From: Williamsia sp. 1135
GTDB lineage: Bacteria > Actinomycetota > Actinomycetes > Mycobacteriales > Mycobacteriaceae
Direction of reading: 5' to 3'
Assembly: GCF_002095395.1 (NCBI RefSeq)
Contig: NZ_MJEI01000101.1
Span: forward strand, 62,001-126,000
Length of the DNA: 64,000 bases
In this document: piece by piece, positions 28,523-38,491 of the stretch
Numbering within the stretch: the stretch's first letter is position 1
Layout of the letters: each line of letters begins with the position of its first letter
The notes under the pieces: model-generated
Database searches by the model: none
What the model saw: the letters and a program-made list of their open reading frames with translations, nothing else
Told to the model about the DNA's origin: nothing
Program-made: the position numbers and the translations under genes

Positions 28523-29344
28523 GTGCCTGATTCACAGCTGAGCGTTGCCTCCGAGTCCGACTCGGTGCAACTCACCGCTGATGGTGTGCTGCGTATCGCC
28601 GTGGCCACCGAGAAGGCCGGTAACTCGCTGGATCGCGACTGTTTCAACCGCGGTACCGAGGCTTTGCTGAAGGTCGCGCGTGGCGAGATCAAGGCCGGGG
28701 CGGTGCTGTTGCTAGGTACCGGCGCGAACTTCTGCGCCGGTGGCAACGTGCGTTCGTTCGCGGCCGCTCCTGATCGGCCGGTCTTCCTCTCGGGTCTCGC
28801 GGGCGACTTCCACGAATTCGTGAAAGCACTCATCGGCGCCAACCTCCCCGTGGTCGGCGCGATCCAGGGATGGGCTGCGGGCGCAGGCATGAGTCTGGTG
28901 ACCCACTGTGATGTCGCGATCGGCGGAACCGCCACGAAACTGCGCCCGGCGTATGTCGGTATCGGGCTCACGCCTGATGGCGGATTGACATGGTCGCTTC
29001 CCCGCGTCGTCGGCACTGCCCGCGCCCGCGACATCATCTTGACCAACCGCATCCTCGGCGCCACCGAAGCCCTGGAGATCGGTCTGCTTTCACGAGTGGT
29101 CGAGGACGAGCAGGTGCTCGCCACCGCTCAGGCGGCCGCCGCCGACCTGGTCGCCGGACCGTGGCGAACCCTCGCCGCAACGCGGGCACTGCTGTCCGAT
29201 TCACCGACCGCCACGCTTGCCGAACAACTCGACGCCGAGGCGCGGTCCATTTCGGCCCTGTCCGGAGTTCCGGAAGGCATCGAGGGTGTCGACGCCTTCA
29301 TCGAGAAGCGCTCACCCGATTACTCGAGCCTCAACGGCAACTGA
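28523..29344 (+). CDS. Enoyl-CoA hydratase/isomerase family protein
   Basis: A 273-residue crotonase-fold protein from GTG 28523; earlier in-frame starts lie inside rpmB. Oxyanion-hole segments are GANFCAGGNVRSFAA at about 65-80 and GAIQGWAAGAGMSLVTHCD at about 112-130, followed by GIGLTPDGGLTWSLPRVVG, a form common in isomerases and 2-enoyl-CoA hydratases such as PaaG-like proteins. The start is 5 nt after the rpmB stop, so co-transcription with a ribosomal protein is probable but functionally odd. Substrate unknown. It converges with ung. Confidence 0.82.
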   Translation: MPDSQLSVASESDSVQLTADGVLRIAVATEKAGNSLDRDCFNRGTEALLKVARGEIKAGAVLLLGTGANFCAGGNVRSFAAAPDRPVFLSGLAGDFHEFVKALIGANLPVVGAIQGWAAGAGMSLVTHCDVAIGGTATKLRPAYVGIGLTPDGGLTWSLPRVVGTARARDIILTNRILGATEALEIGLLSRVVEDEQVLATAQAAAADLVAGPWRTLAATRALLSDSPTATLAEQLDAEARSISALSGVPEGIEGVDAFIEKRSPDYSSLNGN

Positions 29345-29354
29345 TCCTCACGCT

Positions 29355-29369
29355 GTCCGGTAACCGGAC
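29355..29369. terminator. Candidate terminator hairpin between hydratase and ung
   Basis: GTCCGG-TAA-CCGGAC is a 6 bp perfect stem in the 29 bp gap between two convergent genes, 4 nt from the ung stop. No T run follows on either strand. Confidence 0.4.
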
Positions 29370-29373
29370 TCGG

Positions 29374-30054
29374 TCACGGCAGCCGCCAGTCGACTTCCAC
29401 ACCGCCGCGCTCTCTGAGCGCGGCATTGGCTTGTGAGAACGGTTTCGATCCGAAGAATCCACGGCGCGCCGACAACGGCGACGGATGGGGCGAGGTGATG
29501 GTGGTCACCCCGGGCAACCACGGTTTGAGAGACGCAGCATCCTTACCCCAGAGGATCGCGACGAGCGGCTGATCACGGGCAGCAAGCGCCTTGATGGCGC
29601 ACTCGGTCACCGCTTCCCACCCTTTTCCGCGATGGCTTGCGGCCGCCCCCGGCGCGACGGTGAGCACCCTGTTCAGCAGCAGCACGCCCTGCTTCGCCCA
29701 CGGCGTCAGGTCACCGTTGGACGGCCGTGGATAGCCGAGATCGTCGCAGTACTCGGTGAAGATGTTGCCCAGACTGCGTGGCACCGGGCGCACGTCCTCG
29801 GCCACGGAAAAACTCAATCCGACAGCGTGTCCGGGCGTTGGGTACGGATCCTGGCCGACGACGAGCACTCGCACATCCTCGAACGGATTGGTGAACGCGC
29901 GCAGCACATTCGCACCCGCGGGTAAATAGGTGCGGCCGGCGGCCAGCTCACCGCGCAAGAACTCGCCCATCTTGGCGATGTCCGGCGCCACCGGTTCGAG
30001 CGCATTCGCCCATCCGGGGTCGATGAGTGCCGAAAGGGGTTGTGGGTCAGGCAT
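29374..30054 (-). CDS. ung: Uracil-DNA glycosylase (family 1)
   Basis: A 226-residue base-excision repair enzyme that removes uracil from DNA. Motif A is [20 protein letters not shown] with the catalytic Asp, and motif B is [16 protein letters not shown] with the catalytic His, both intact. [11 protein letters not shown] and [10 protein letters not shown] are also standard. AGGAGA lies before ATG 30054, which decides the start over longer open frame. It follows the gamma-carbonic-anhydrase-like gene by 14 nt, in the thiL - CA-like - ung order seen in mycobacteria. Confidence 0.98.
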   Translation of the reverse strand: MPDPQPLSALIDPGWANALEPVAPDIAKMGEFLRGELAAGRTYLPAGANVLRAFTNPFEDVRVLVVGQDPYPTPGHAVGLSFSVAEDVRPVPRSLGNIFTEYCDDLGYPRPSNGDLTPWAKQGVLLLNRVLTVAPGAAASHRGKGWEAVTECAIKALAARDQPLVAILWGKDAASLKPWLPGVTTITSPHPSPLSARRGFFGSKPFSQANAALRERGGVEVDWRLP

Positions 30055-30068
30055 GATTCTCCTGCCGC

Positions 30069-30590
30069 TCAGTCGAGCCGACGCAATGCGGTCTGGTAGT
30101 AGATGGCGTTCTGCGCGTACATCTCGACGTTCATCTCGATATGCCCCTCCGGCACCTCGAAACCCGCTCGGATCTTCGCGGGCACGCCCAGCGCCATTGC
30201 CCTCTCCGGTACCTCGAACTTGAACGGCACCACTGCGCCTGCACCGACGATCGCTCCCGCACCGATCCGAGAACCGTTGAGTACCACTGATCCTGACGCA
30301 ATCAGGCAGTTGTCGCCGATCACTGCACCTTCGATGTGCGCGTTGTGCCCCACCACGCAACCGGCGCCGATGACGGTCGGATCGATGGGGGTGCAATGGA
30401 TGACCGTGCCGTCCTGGATGTTCGTGCGATCGCCCACGGTGATCATGCCGTAGTCACCGCGCAAGACCGCGCCCGGCCAGACGGAGACGCCGGCGCCGAG
30501 TGTGACGTTGCCGATCACCACCGCGTCGGGATGCACGTAGGCACCCTCGCCCAATTGCGGTTCTCGGTCGTCAAGTGCGTAGATCGCCAT
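30069..30590 (-). CDS. Gamma carbonic anhydrase-like hexapeptide-repeat protein
   Basis: A 173-residue left-handed beta-helix protein. Repeated hexapeptides ([56 protein letters not shown]) are followed by a C-terminal helix. Metal-ligand histidines are visible in DGTVIHCTP and [10 protein letters not shown]. Members of this family are trimeric and include carbonic anhydrases and acyltransferases; activity cannot be decided here. ATG 30590 and ATG 30599 are both possible. The gap to thiL upstream is 162 bp and contains palindrome C; ung follows after 14 nt. Confidence 0.85.
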   Translation of the reverse strand: MAIYALDDREPQLGEGAYVHPDAVVIGNVTLGAGVSVWPGAVLRGDYGMITVGDRTNIQDGTVIHCTPIDPTVIGAGCVVGHNAHIEGAVIGDNCLIASGSVVLNGSRIGAGAIVGAGAVVPFKFEVPERAMALGVPAKIRAGFEVPEGHIEMNVEMYAQNAIYYQTALRRLD

Positions 30591-30632
30591 GACGATCACA
30601 GTATCGGTAGCCCGAGTCCGGGCTCGAGTAAG

Positions 30633-30698
30633 TCCCGCTCATCAATCTTGGTCCCGCTCGCTCTACGGACCGAGCGGGACCAAGTTCAGCGAGCGGGA
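30633..30698. repeat. Nested palindromic element C
   Basis: CTTGGTCCCGCTCG (30647-30660) pairs perfectly over 14 bp with CGAGCGGGACCAAG (30671-30684) across a 10-nt loop. Outside it TCCCGCTC (30633-30640) and GAGCGGGA (30691-30698) form a second inverted pair that repeats the inner arm sequence. It lies in the 162 bp gap between thiL and the carbonic-anhydrase-like gene, 54 nt after the thiL stop. No T run follows, so it is not a classical terminator. Confidence 0.8.
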
Positions 30699-30752
30699 GC
30701 GTTCATAGGCGAAGTTTTTGTGAGCGAGTACCTGAGCGAGGAGCCCGCAGCG

Positions 30753-31745
30753 TCAGAACGTGCGCCACCCGGCATCGAGGTCGACATCGTCGATACCTGT
30801 GACAACCACCGCCGGACCTCCACTTCGGCGTTCCACGGTACCGATGACCGTCCACCCGACCGGAACCACATCGGGAGGAAAACTCGCGAGCAATTCATGA
30901 TCCTCGCCGCCACCGAGCACCCACCGAAGCGGATCGGTGTGCAGCGCAGCGGCAGCGTCCGCCAACTCGGGCAGCACCGGGACCCGGGTCGGATCAACAT
31001 TCATGGCGTGGCCCGATTGCCGTGCCATGGTGCGGAGTTCACGGAGCAATCCGTCGGAGACATCCGTCATCGCATGAACACCGGCACTCGTCGCTCCTGC
31101 TGCCAGGAAAAGATTCGGCGACGGTTCGCAGTGCGCGGCGACGAGCGAGGGAAATCCGGCCTTGCCGGCGAGCAGGAGATCGAGTCCGGCGCCGGAGGCA
31201 CCCAATTGTCCTGACACCGCGAGCACGTCGCCCTCCCGCGCAGTCGACAGGCGCACAGGCGAGCGGGAGTCCATTGCTCCGATCGCGGTCACCGCGATGA
31301 CGAGTTGGCATCCTGCGGTCAGATCTCCGCCGACCACGTGCGCGCCGTACCTCGCGGCCGCCGTGCGCATCCCGTCCCGCAGGCCTACGAGGGTGTCGAC
31401 CCCGAGGTCCTTCGGACAGGTCAGCGAGACCACGAACCCGGTCACTCTTCCGCCCATCGACATGACGTCGGCGGCATTGGCCACGATCGCCTTCGCCCCG
31501 ACCTGTATCGGCGTGCTCCAGTCGAGACGGAAATGCTGCCCCTCGACGAGAGCGTCGGTACTGACGACCACCGGGCCACCACCGACCAGCACCGCTGCGT
31601 CATCTCCGGGGCCGACCAGAACTCCGGTGTCGGTGCCGTCGACCGACTCAGGTCCGGCGATGAGATCGATCAGTTCGAGCTCACCGACGTCACCGACGGT
31701 GCGGACCGGATCGTCCGACACTGCTCTCACCACCCTCTCGGCCAT
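30753..31745 (-). CDS. thiL: Thiamine-monophosphate kinase
   Basis: A 330-residue enzyme that converts thiamine phosphate to thiamine diphosphate. VLVGPGDDAAVL (Mg-ATP Asp motif), VVVSTDALVEGQHFRLDWS, AKAIVANAADVMSMGG and ALTDVSDGL-like AMTDVSDGLLREL are the PurM-superfamily signatures of ThiL, and WVLGGGEDHELLASFP is near the C-terminus. ATG 31745 has AAAGGGA about 8 nt upstream; the open frame continues into the divergent region. It is divergent from the RAM-domain gene with about 108 bp between starts. Confidence 0.95.
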   Translation of the reverse strand: MAERVVRAVSDDPVRTVGDVGELELIDLIAGPESVDGTDTGVLVGPGDDAAVLVGGGPVVVSTDALVEGQHFRLDWSTPIQVGAKAIVANAADVMSMGGRVTGFVVSLTCPKDLGVDTLVGLRDGMRTAAARYGAHVVGGDLTAGCQLVIAVTAIGAMDSRSPVRLSTAREGDVLAVSGQLGASGAGLDLLLAGKAGFPSLVAAHCEPSPNLFLAAGATSAGVHAMTDVSDGLLRELRTMARQSGHAMNVDPTRVPVLPELADAAAALHTDPLRWVLGGGEDHELLASFPPDVVPVGWTVIGTVERRSGGPAVVVTGIDDVDLDAGWRTF

Positions 31746-31853
31746 CTCGTCTGTCCCTTTGATTCGCCACTGCGCACCGTTGTCGGTGAGAATATGTGCC
31801 AGTGTATTTGGGTCAGCCACCGGCTGATCACCGTCGTGAACGAAAGGAACGCC

Positions 31854-32102
31854 GTGGTTCAGGCTTACATACTGATCCAAACCGAGGTCGGTAAAGCTGC
31901 CGTGGCCGCAGCGACGATCGCCGGTATCGACGGCGTCGCCTCATCGGAGGAGGTCAGCGGCCCGTACGACGTGATCGTCAGGGTCGACGCGACCGACGCC
32001 GCGCACCTGACCGAACAGGTTGTGCCACAGATTCAAAACGTCGACGGCATCACCAGAACCCTGACGTGCCCGGTCGTCACCGGCAGCCCGAGGCACCCGT
32101 GA
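31854..32102 (+). CDS. Stand-alone Lrp/AsnC-type RAM (ligand-binding) domain protein
   Basis: An 82-residue protein with the RAM fold only (VVQAYILIQTEVGKAA, SSEEVSGPYDVIVRVDA, VDGITRTLTCPVV), without the DNA-binding helix-turn-helix. Such proteins bind amino acids and may modulate full-length Lrp-family regulators. GTG 31854 follows AAGGA by 5 nt. The stop overlaps the next gene's GTG by 4 bp. It lies in the same place as the short Lrp-like protein next to thiL in M. tuberculosis. Confidence 0.85.
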   Translation: MVQAYILIQTEVGKAAVAAATIAGIDGVASSEEVSGPYDVIVRVDATDAAHLTEQVVPQIQNVDGITRTLTCPVVTGSPRHP

Positions 32103-32632
32103 GCGAAGGTTCCACCCGGCGTCTGAGCCCGGCAGTCATTGCGAGCATCATCACCATTCCGGTGATGGTGATCGTGGGCTTCATCACCTACGCGGTGTTG
32201 AAATCCGACGACGTGACGTCAGCGGACACACCGCTCAAGGCCATGGCCGCGCCGGAGCAGACCTCCCCCGACTGCGCGAAATTGATCGCGGCTCTCCCGG
32301 AGACCTTCGAGGGATTCGGAAAACGTGAGACCGGCGACGACGGAATGGTCAGCTGGCCTCCCGGAGATCAGGTGCCCGGGCCCGTACAGGTCCGCTGCGG
32401 CGTGGACAGACCCGAATCACTCTCCCCCACCTCCGGGCTGCAGGTCGTCGATCCCGTGCAGTGGTTCCTTGTCTCGGCGGAGACCGAGGCCAAAGGCTTC
32501 CTGTGGTACGCCGTCGACCATCGCCCCTACGTCGCGATCTGGCTGCCTGAAAATGTGGGCAACGGCCCCATCCAACAGATTTCGACCCTCATCGACCAGG
32601 ACTTGCCGACGGCACCGATCGATCTCGGATAA
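32099..32632 (+). CDS. DUF3515 family membrane-anchored protein
   Basis: A 177-residue protein with an uncleaved N-terminal membrane anchor (IASIITIPVMVIVGFITYAV, about 13-32) and an extracytoplasmic domain with Cys in TSPDCAKLI and VRCGVDRP, DPVQWFLV, and RPYVAIWLP. This is the pattern of DUF3515 proteins in Mycobacteriales, of unknown function. GTG 32099 overlaps the preceding gene stop by 4 bp. It converges with gpsA with a 22 bp gap. Confidence 0.8.
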   Translation: MSEGSTRRLSPAVIASIITIPVMVIVGFITYAVLKSDDVTSADTPLKAMAAPEQTSPDCAKLIAALPETFEGFGKRETGDDGMVSWPPGDQVPGPVQVRCGVDRPESLSPTSGLQVVDPVQWFLVSAETEAKGFLWYAVDHRPYVAIWLPENVGNGPIQQISTLIDQDLPTAPIDLG

Positions 32633-32654
32633 ACGGCCCGCCGGGTGGATCGTC

Positions 32655-33650
32655 CTACTCGGGCTTGGTACGCCGGCCCAGCAGAGAGTAGATCGCCTCG
32701 GTGACCGTGAGTCCCTCGTGGCACACCTGGTGGACGGCTTCGGTCAATGGCATGTCCACCCCGTGCTTTTCAGCCAGTGCTCGCACCGAGGTGCACGACT
32801 TGACCCCCTCGGCGACCTGGCCGTTGGTGGCGTCCTGAGCCTGCGCCAACGTCTTGCCCTCACCCAACCGACTGCCGAAGGTGCGGTTGCGTGACAACGG
32901 TGACGAGCAGGTGGCGACCAGGTCGCCGACTCCCGCGAGTCCCGCCAGCGTTTCCGGACGACCCCCGAGTGCGACCCCGAGTCTGATGGTCTCGGCCAGT
33001 CCACGAGTGATGATCGAGGCGAGGGTGTTCTCGCCCAGGCCCACTCCAGATGCCATCCCGCACGCCAGGGCGATCACGTTCTTCACTGCCCCACCGATCT
33101 CACATCCGACCACATCGGTATTTGTATAGGGGCGGAAATACCTTGTGCTGCAGGCGCGTTGAATTTCCTTCGCCCGATTCTCGTCCAAACAGGCCACCAC
33201 AGTCGCGGCGGGCTGACCCACCGCTATCTCCCGGGCGAGATTCGGACCGGACAAGACCGCCACCCGGCCGTCCTGTGCCCCGGTCACCTGCGCGATGACC
33301 TCCGACATACGCAGTAGCGTGCCGGTCTCGACACCCTTCGACAGCGACATCAACGTCGCGGTATCGCTCAGATGCGGTAACCAGGCCTCCATGCTCCCGC
33401 GGAGGGACTGAGACGGCACCGCGCACACGACCAACTCGGCCTCCTCGAGCGCCTCTGCCAGATCGGCACTGGCACGCAGGGCCTCCGGAAGAGGTACGTC
33501 CGGCAGGTAATCGGGATTGGTGTGCGTCTCATTGATCGCGGCTGCCAGTTCAGCTCGCCGTGACCACAACACCGTGGGTGTCCCGGCATCGACCAGGACC
33601 TTGGCCATCGCCGTGCCCCATGAACCCGAGCCCATGACGACCGCCCGCAT
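32655..33650 (-). CDS. gpsA: Glycerol-3-phosphate dehydrogenase [NAD(P)+]
   Basis: A 331-residue enzyme that supplies sn-glycerol 3-phosphate for phospholipids. The Rossmann motif [13 protein letters not shown] lies at about 4-16, [20 protein letters not shown] mid-protein, and the catalytic Lys region [19 protein letters not shown] at about 190, followed by [16 protein letters not shown] 33650 with GGAG 4 nt upstream was chosen; the open frame continues into the divergent fbiD region. The C-terminus [12 protein letters not shown] is normal. Confidence 0.97.
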   Translation of the reverse strand: MRAVVMGSGSWGTAMAKVLVDAGTPTVLWSRRAELAAAINETHTNPDYLPDVPLPEALRASADLAEALEEAELVVCAVPSQSLRGSMEAWLPHLSDTATLMSLSKGVETGTLLRMSEVIAQVTGAQDGRVAVLSGPNLAREIAVGQPAATVVACLDENRAKEIQRACSTRYFRPYTNTDVVGCEIGGAVKNVIALACGMASGVGLGENTLASIITRGLAETIRLGVALGGRPETLAGLAGVGDLVATCSSPLSRNRTFGSRLGEGKTLAQAQDATNGQVAEGVKSCTSVRALAEKHGVDMPLTEAVHQVCHEGLTVTEAIYSLLGRRTKPE

Positions 33651-33782
33651 AACTCCACCACCTCTGTTCCGTACGCAACATGTCCGAATCTCACCCGGAC
33701 GCCCCAAGCCTAGTGTCACGAGAGCGCCGCCGGACAGGGGTGCAATTTCCCCCGCCCCTCGCCGACGACCATGATGGAGACC

Positions 33783-34478
33783 ATGGACAAGCGGGCGGTG
33801 GCAGTTGTCATCGCGGTGAAACGACTCGACGCAGCCAAGACGCGGCTGACTCCGATCATCGCAGCGGACGACCGGCGCGCACTGGTGCTTGCGATGCTCA
33901 CCGACACGATCGGCGCCGCGCGGGCCGCGGGTCTGCATCAGCTGGTCATCGTGAGTCCCGACACCTCGGTGGCCGCAGTTGCGCTCGACGCCGGCGCCAG
34001 AACTGTCGTCGACGACGGGGAGGTTCTCAACGATGCTTTCGCCATCGGCATCGAGCACGCCCTGACCCTGTGGCCGGGGAATCGAATCCTCGTGTTGCAG
34101 GCAGACCTACCGGCCGCTCGCCCGGCGAGCCTGAAAGCCGCGGTCGACCACTCGGCACAGCACGACCGGTCGTACATCCCCGACCACTCCGGAACGGGAA
34201 CCACCGCCCTGTTCCTGAACACTCGAGGGCCCGGTGGCACCGACGTCCTACGGTTCGGGCCGAACTCCGCGTCCGAGCATCGCGGCCGCGGCGCCGTCGA
34301 CCTCACCACCGGTGTCGACCGGTGGCCCGATCTTCGGATGGACGTCGATACCGTCGATGATCTGCTGGCCGCGCAGGACATCGGCCTGGGCCCCGCGACC
34401 TCACTGGTCGTCTCGCGCTTGCAATTGCGTGAACAAACTCAAACACCCGGTGCCACCGCTCCTGCGGATGGTCCATGA
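33783..34478 (+). CDS. fbiD: Phosphoenolpyruvate/2-phospho-L-lactate guanylyltransferase (F420 biosynthesis)
   Basis: A 231-residue nucleotidyltransferase that activates PEP or phospholactate with GTP for coenzyme F420 synthesis. [16 protein letters not shown] is the CofC/FbiD start, [10 protein letters not shown] gives the metal-binding Asp region, [12 protein letters not shown] and [14 protein letters not shown] follow. ATG codons occur at 33771, 33774 and 33783; only the last has a GGAG upstream. It is divergent from gpsA and followed by ppk1 after 7 nt, as in M. tuberculosis. An F420/flavin-type oxidoreductase gene lies at 41501. Confidence 0.9.
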   Translation: MDKRAVAVVIAVKRLDAAKTRLTPIIAADDRRALVLAMLTDTIGAARAAGLHQLVIVSPDTSVAAVALDAGARTVVDDGEVLNDAFAIGIEHALTLWPGNRILVLQADLPAARPASLKAAVDHSAQHDRSYIPDHSGTGTTALFLNTRGPGGTDVLRFGPNSASEHRGRGAVDLTTGVDRWPDLRMDVDTVDDLLAAQDIGLGPATSLVVSRLQLREQTQTPGATAPADGP

Positions 34479-34485
34479 TGGGTAC

Positions 34486-36702
34486 GTGAGCACAGCAGAA
34501 CCGAGCAGTCAGAGCGCGTCACCCCCGCCGTCACCTTCGCCGTCGATGCCCACCGCGCCGCCCGCCGCAACGGCGACGCCCACGGAGACCGCGGATCTGC
34601 CCGAAGATCGTTACCTGAACCGAGAACTGAGTTGGCTCGACTTCAACGCCCGGGTACTGGCGCTGGCCGAGGACACCTCACTGCCCCTCCTCGAGCGGGC
34701 CAAGTTCCTCGCCATCTTCGCGTCCAACCTCGACGAGTTCTTCATGGTCCGCGTCGCGGGGCTCAAGCGCCGTCACGAAACCGGCCTCTCGGTACGCTCC
34801 GCCGACGGACTCTCACCGCGCGAACAATTGGCCCTGATCGGCCAGCGCACGCAGGTGCTGGCCGAAAGGCACGCCGGAGTCTTCCTCGATTCAGTCCGAC
34901 CGGCGTTGACCGACAACAACATTCACGTCGTCACCTGGGACGCGCTCTCCAAGGAAGAACGTCAGCGCATGGACGAGTACTTCCATGAGGTGATCTTCCC
35001 GGTACTCACTCCCCTGGCCGTCGACCCCGCTCACCCTTTCCCCTACATCTCCGGTCTGAGCCTGAATCTCGCTGTCACCGTGAAGGACGTCGGCGAAGGC
35101 GGCGAGCACTTCGCCCGCGTCAAGGTCCCAGACAATGTCGACCGGTTTGTCCGGGTCGATCGACTGATGCCCGCGCAATACCGCGATCGGTACGCGAAGA
35201 CGGCGACGACACCGGCGAAAGCAGTGCTGCTGCCGCTCGAATACCTCATCTCGGCCCACCTCGATCAGCTGTTCCCCGGCATGGAGATCGTCGAGCATCA
35301 CGCCTTCCGTATCACCCGCAACGCCGACTTCGAGGTGGAGGAAGACCGCGACGAGGACCTGCTACAGGCGCTCGAACGCGAATTGGCCCGGCGCCGCTTC
35401 GGATCCCCGGTGCGGCTCGAGGTCGCCGACGACATGACCGAGCACATGCTCGAATTGTTGCTGCGAGAACTGGATGTCGATCCCGGTGACGTGATCGAGG
35501 TGCCCGGACTGCTCGACCTCTCGTGCCTCTTCCAGGTCGCCGGTATCGACCGGCCGGCGTTGAAAGACCCTCCCTTCGTGCCGGCCACTCATCCGGCCTT
35601 CGGCGAGCGGGAGACCCCCAAGAGCATCTTCTCCACCCTGCGTGATGGTGACGTCCTGGTCCACCATCCCTATGACTCCTTCTCCACCAGCGTCCAGCGC
35701 TTCATCGAGCAGGCGGCCGCGGACCCCAACGTGCTCGCCATCAAGCAAACCCTGTACCGGACCTCGGGCGACTCACCGATCGTCAACGCGCTGATCGACG
35801 CGGCCGAGGCCGGAAAACAGGTTGTCGCATTGGTGGAGATCAAGGCGCGCTTCGACGAGCAGGCCAACATCAAGTGGGCCAGACAACTCGAACAGGCCGG
35901 CGTGCACGTCGTCTACGGACTCGTCGGTCTCAAGACACACTGCAAGACATGTCTGGTGGTGCGGCGGGAAGGTTCGACCATTCGACGGTACTGCCACATC
36001 GGCACCGGAAACTACAATCCGAAAACCGCGCGACTGTACGAAGACGTGGGCTTGTTCACGGCTTCCCCCGACATCGGCGCCGACCTGACCGATCTGTTCA
36101 ACACCCTCACCGGCTACTCACGAAAAGTTGCGTACCGGAACCTACTGGTTGCGCCGCACGGGGTCCGGGCGGGAATCGTCGGGCGAATTCTCGCCGAGAG
36201 CGAGCGACACCGCAACGGACACTCCGACGCTCGGATCAGGCTGAAGGCCAACGCGTTGGTGGACGAACAGGTCATCGACGCGCTCTATCGTGCGTCGCAG
36301 GCAGGCGTCCCGGTGGAGGTGGTCGTTCGCGGTATCTGCGCGCTGCGGCCCGGCGTACCCGGGATGAGCGAGAACATCACCGTGCGTTCGATCCTCGGAC
36401 AGTTCTTGGAGCATTCGCGAGTGCTGCACTTCCAATCACTCGATGAGTTCTGGATCGGCAGCGCCGACATGATGCACCGCAACCTCGATCGCCGAGTCGA
36501 GGTGATGGCGCAGGTTCGCGATCCGCGCTTGACCCGCGAACTCGACGATGTATTCGCCTCCGCGATGAACCCCGCGACCCGATGCTGGGTCCTCGGCGAA
36601 AACGGAAGCTGGACTGCTTCGCCCGCCGCCGGCGAGGATGTGCGCGATCATCAGCGCCAGATGATGCGCCGTAATCGCAGCCGGGCCGACCTGATCCAGT
36701 GA
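34486..36702 (+). CDS. ppk1: Polyphosphate kinase 1
   Basis: A 738-residue enzyme that reversibly makes polyphosphate from ATP. After a Ser/Pro/Thr-rich N-terminal tail it has [53 protein letters not shown], and the phospholipase-D-like active site: [17 protein letters not shown] with the autophosphorylated His, and [24 protein letters not shown] 34486 was chosen; ATG 34468 in the same frame overlaps fbiD and is possible. The last codons overlap the next gene (GTGA). Confidence 0.96.
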   Translation: MSTAEPSSQSASPPPSPSPSMPTAPPAATATPTETADLPEDRYLNRELSWLDFNARVLALAEDTSLPLLERAKFLAIFASNLDEFFMVRVAGLKRRHETGLSVRSADGLSPREQLALIGQRTQVLAERHAGVFLDSVRPALTDNNIHVVTWDALSKEERQRMDEYFHEVIFPVLTPLAVDPAHPFPYISGLSLNLAVTVKDVGEGGEHFARVKVPDNVDRFVRVDRLMPAQYRDRYAKTATTPAKAVLLPLEYLISAHLDQLFPGMEIVEHHAFRITRNADFEVEEDRDEDLLQALERELARRRFGSPVRLEVADDMTEHMLELLLRELDVDPGDVIEVPGLLDLSCLFQVAGIDRPALKDPPFVPATHPAFGERETPKSIFSTLRDGDVLVHHPYDSFSTSVQRFIEQAAADPNVLAIKQTLYRTSGDSPIVNALIDAAEAGKQVVALVEIKARFDEQANIKWARQLEQAGVHVVYGLVGLKTHCKTCLVVRREGSTIRRYCHIGTGNYNPKTARLYEDVGLFTASPDIGADLTDLFNTLTGYSRKVAYRNLLVAPHGVRAGIVGRILAESERHRNGHSDARIRLKANALVDEQVIDALYRASQAGVPVEVVVRGICALRPGVPGMSENITVRSILGQFLEHSRVLHFQSLDEFWIGSADMMHRNLDRRVEVMAQVRDPRLTRELDDVFASAMNPATRCWVLGENGSWTASPAAGEDVRDHQRQMMRRNRSRADLIQ

Positions 36703-37619
36703 GCAAATCGGCAGGACGCACTGCCACCGTCGTGTACGCGGCCGGCGGGGTCGTGTGGCGCGAGACCCCGGCCGGCGACGTCGAGGTGGCTCTGGTGCAC
36801 CGTCCGCGATATGACGACTGGACCCTGCCGAAAGGCAAGGTCGAACCCGGAGAAACGCTGATCTCCGCCGCCGTTCGCGAGATCGGCGAGGAGACCGGCT
36901 ACCAGGTGCAACTCGGTCGTCACCTGCGCAGGGTCAGTTACGACCTTCGCGGTCCGGGCCGCAAACACGTGCACTACTGGTCGGCCGAGGTCACCGCAGG
37001 GTCGTTCGTACCCAATCACGAGGTCGACGAATTGCGTTGGCTCTCAGCCGATTCGGCAGAAGACATGCTGTCGTACCGACTCGACCGACAGGTCCTCGGC
37101 ACATTCCGGAAACTGCCCGCGAGACTCGACGTCCTGCTGCTCGTGCGACACGCGAAAGCGGGCCGCAAGTCTCGGTACCACGGCGACGATCGGCTGCGGC
37201 CGTTGGACAAGGTGGGCCGGGCACAAGCCGAAGCCTTGCTCTCGCAATTGCTCGCCTTCGGTCCGACGGCAGTGCATTCGGCAGATCGGGTGCGGTGCAG
37301 CCAGACGGTTGCACCCTTGGCAGACGAACTCGGGGTCGTCATCGAAGACGAACCGACACTGTCCGAGGAGGCGTTCGCCGACGATGCAAAGAGTGGGAGA
37401 CGCCGAATCCGCGACATCGGACAGGCCACCGGTACCCACGTGGTCTGCAGTCAGGGCAAGGTCATTCCGCCGCTCCTGAAGTGGTGGGCGGCGCACGACG
37501 AACTCAAGCTCCCGGCGGCACGAAATCGCAAGGGGAGTTTTTGGGTGCTCGCACTCCTCGACGGGAAGCTGGTCGCGGCGAGCCATGTCGACAGTCCGCT
37601 TGCCTCGTCCGACCACTGA
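36699..37619 (+). CDS. mutT1: NUDIX hydrolase - histidine phosphatase fusion (MutT1-like)
   Basis: A 306-residue two-domain protein. The N-terminal NUDIX domain (about 10-130) has the complete box [20 protein letters not shown], and the C-terminal domain (about 145-300) is a histidine phosphatase with [13 protein letters not shown] and [13 protein letters not shown]. The mycobacterial MutT1 hydrolyses 8-oxo-GTP/dGTP and Ap-nA compounds. It overlaps ppk1 by 4 bp, a conserved pair. It converges with hupB, with a terminator hairpin between. Confidence 0.88.
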   Translation: MSKSAGRTATVVYAAGGVVWRETPAGDVEVALVHRPRYDDWTLPKGKVEPGETLISAAVREIGEETGYQVQLGRHLRRVSYDLRGPGRKHVHYWSAEVTAGSFVPNHEVDELRWLSADSAEDMLSYRLDRQVLGTFRKLPARLDVLLLVRHAKAGRKSRYHGDDRLRPLDKVGRAQAEALLSQLLAFGPTAVHSADRVRCSQTVAPLADELGVVIEDEPTLSEEAFADDAKSGRRRIRDIGQATGTHVVCSQGKVIPPLLKWWAAHDELKLPAARNRKGSFWVLALLDGKLVAASHVDSPLASSDH

Positions 37620-37670
37620 AATCGGTTACCCGCCACTGACCAGGACGGCTACGAAGCCGGACAGACAAAA

Positions 37671-37705
37671 CAAGCCCCGGCAGAGGGAAGGTCCGCCGGG
37701 GCTTG
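37671..37705 (-). terminator. Rho-independent terminator of hupB
   Basis: CAAGCCCCGGC and GCCGGGGCTTG make an 11 bp perfect stem with a 13-nt loop. Read on the minus strand it is followed by TTTTGTC, fitting an intrinsic terminator about 13 nt after the hupB stop. It may also stop read-through from the converging plus-strand gene. Confidence 0.85.
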
Positions 37706-37717
37706 TGATGTGTAGGT

Positions 37718-38344
37718 TCAGCGCTTCTTGGCCGGAGCCTTCTTCGCCGGAGCCTTCTTGGCTGCAGTCTTCTTGGCAGGAGCGGCGGCCTTCTTGGCCG
37801 GTGCTGCCTTCTTGGCCGGGGCGGTCTTCTTCGCCACGGTCTTCTTGGCCGGTGCTGCCTTCTTGGCAGGAGCGGCCTTCTTGGCCGGGGCGGTCTTCTT
37901 CGCCACGGTCTTCTTGGCCGGTGCTGCCTTCTTGGCAGGAGCGGCCTTCTTGGCCGGTGCCGCCTTCTTGGCCGGGGCCGCCTTCTTGGCTGCTGTCTTC
38001 TTGGCCGGGGCAGCCGATGCAGTTGCACTGCCACGCTTGACCGCCGGGCCCGAAGCACTCAGCTTCTGCTTTCCGGCCACGACCAACTTGAACTGAGCGC
38101 CCGGACGGAACGCCGGAACCCAGGTCGGACGAACCTTGACGGTTTCGCCGGTGCGCGGGTTGCGAGCAACCCGCGCAGCGCGCCGCCGCTTCTCGAAAAC
38201 GCCGAAACCGGTGATGGTGACGCTTTCGCCCTTGTTCACCGCGCGCACGATCGTGTCTACGATGTGCTCGACGGCGTCTGTCGCCGTGCGCCGATCGGTC
38301 CCCAACTTCGTTGTCAGTTCCTCGATAAGCTCTGCCTTGTTCAT
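37718..38344 (-). CDS. hupB: HU-type histone-like protein with PAKK tail (HupB/HLP)
   Basis: A 208-residue nucleoid protein. Residues 1-90 are the HU domain ([44 protein letters not shown]). The C-terminal half is a basic low-complexity tail of repeated KKAAPA / [11 protein letters not shown] units, as in mycobacterial HupB, where it binds DNA and is acetylated. The DNA of the tail (about 37730-38000) is itself a set of near-identical direct repeats that could change in copy number. ATG 38344 fits the HU domain start; a perfect hairpin lies 23 nt upstream. Confidence 0.97.
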   Translation of the reverse strand: MNKAELIEELTTKLGTDRRTATDAVEHIVDTIVRAVNKGESVTITGFGVFEKRRRAARVARNPRTGETVKVRPTWVPAFRPGAQFKLVVAGKQKLSASGPAVKRGSATASAAPAKKTAAKKAAPAKKAAPAKKAAPAKKAAPAKKTVAKKTAPAKKAAPAKKAAPAKKTVAKKTAPAKKAAPAKKAAAPAKKTAAKKAPAKKAPAKKR

Positions 38345-38366
38345 GGATTCAACCTCCGCAGACTGT

Positions 38367-38383
38367 TGGCCCACTTTGGGCCA
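38367..38383 (-). promoter_or_regulatory. Perfect hairpin upstream of hupB
   Basis: TGGCCCA and TGGGCCA form a 7 bp perfect stem around a 3-nt loop, 22 nt upstream of the hupB ATG. It could be an operator or a 5' UTR structure; no T run follows, so it is not a terminator. Confidence 0.45.
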
Positions 38384-38491
38384 GCTACAGGACACGGTAA
38401 ACGTCAAATCGCAAAACGTCCACGTCCGACGCCAAATTCGCTCGGCGTGGCGAAAGGTAAGCCGCCTAACAGGTTACGGGAGGGCCCGCTC

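Noticed and set aside
37725-38010. Repeat array that could be a CRISPR
   Set aside because: The repeats are in-frame lysine-rich codons of hupB with no unique spacers; no cas genes.
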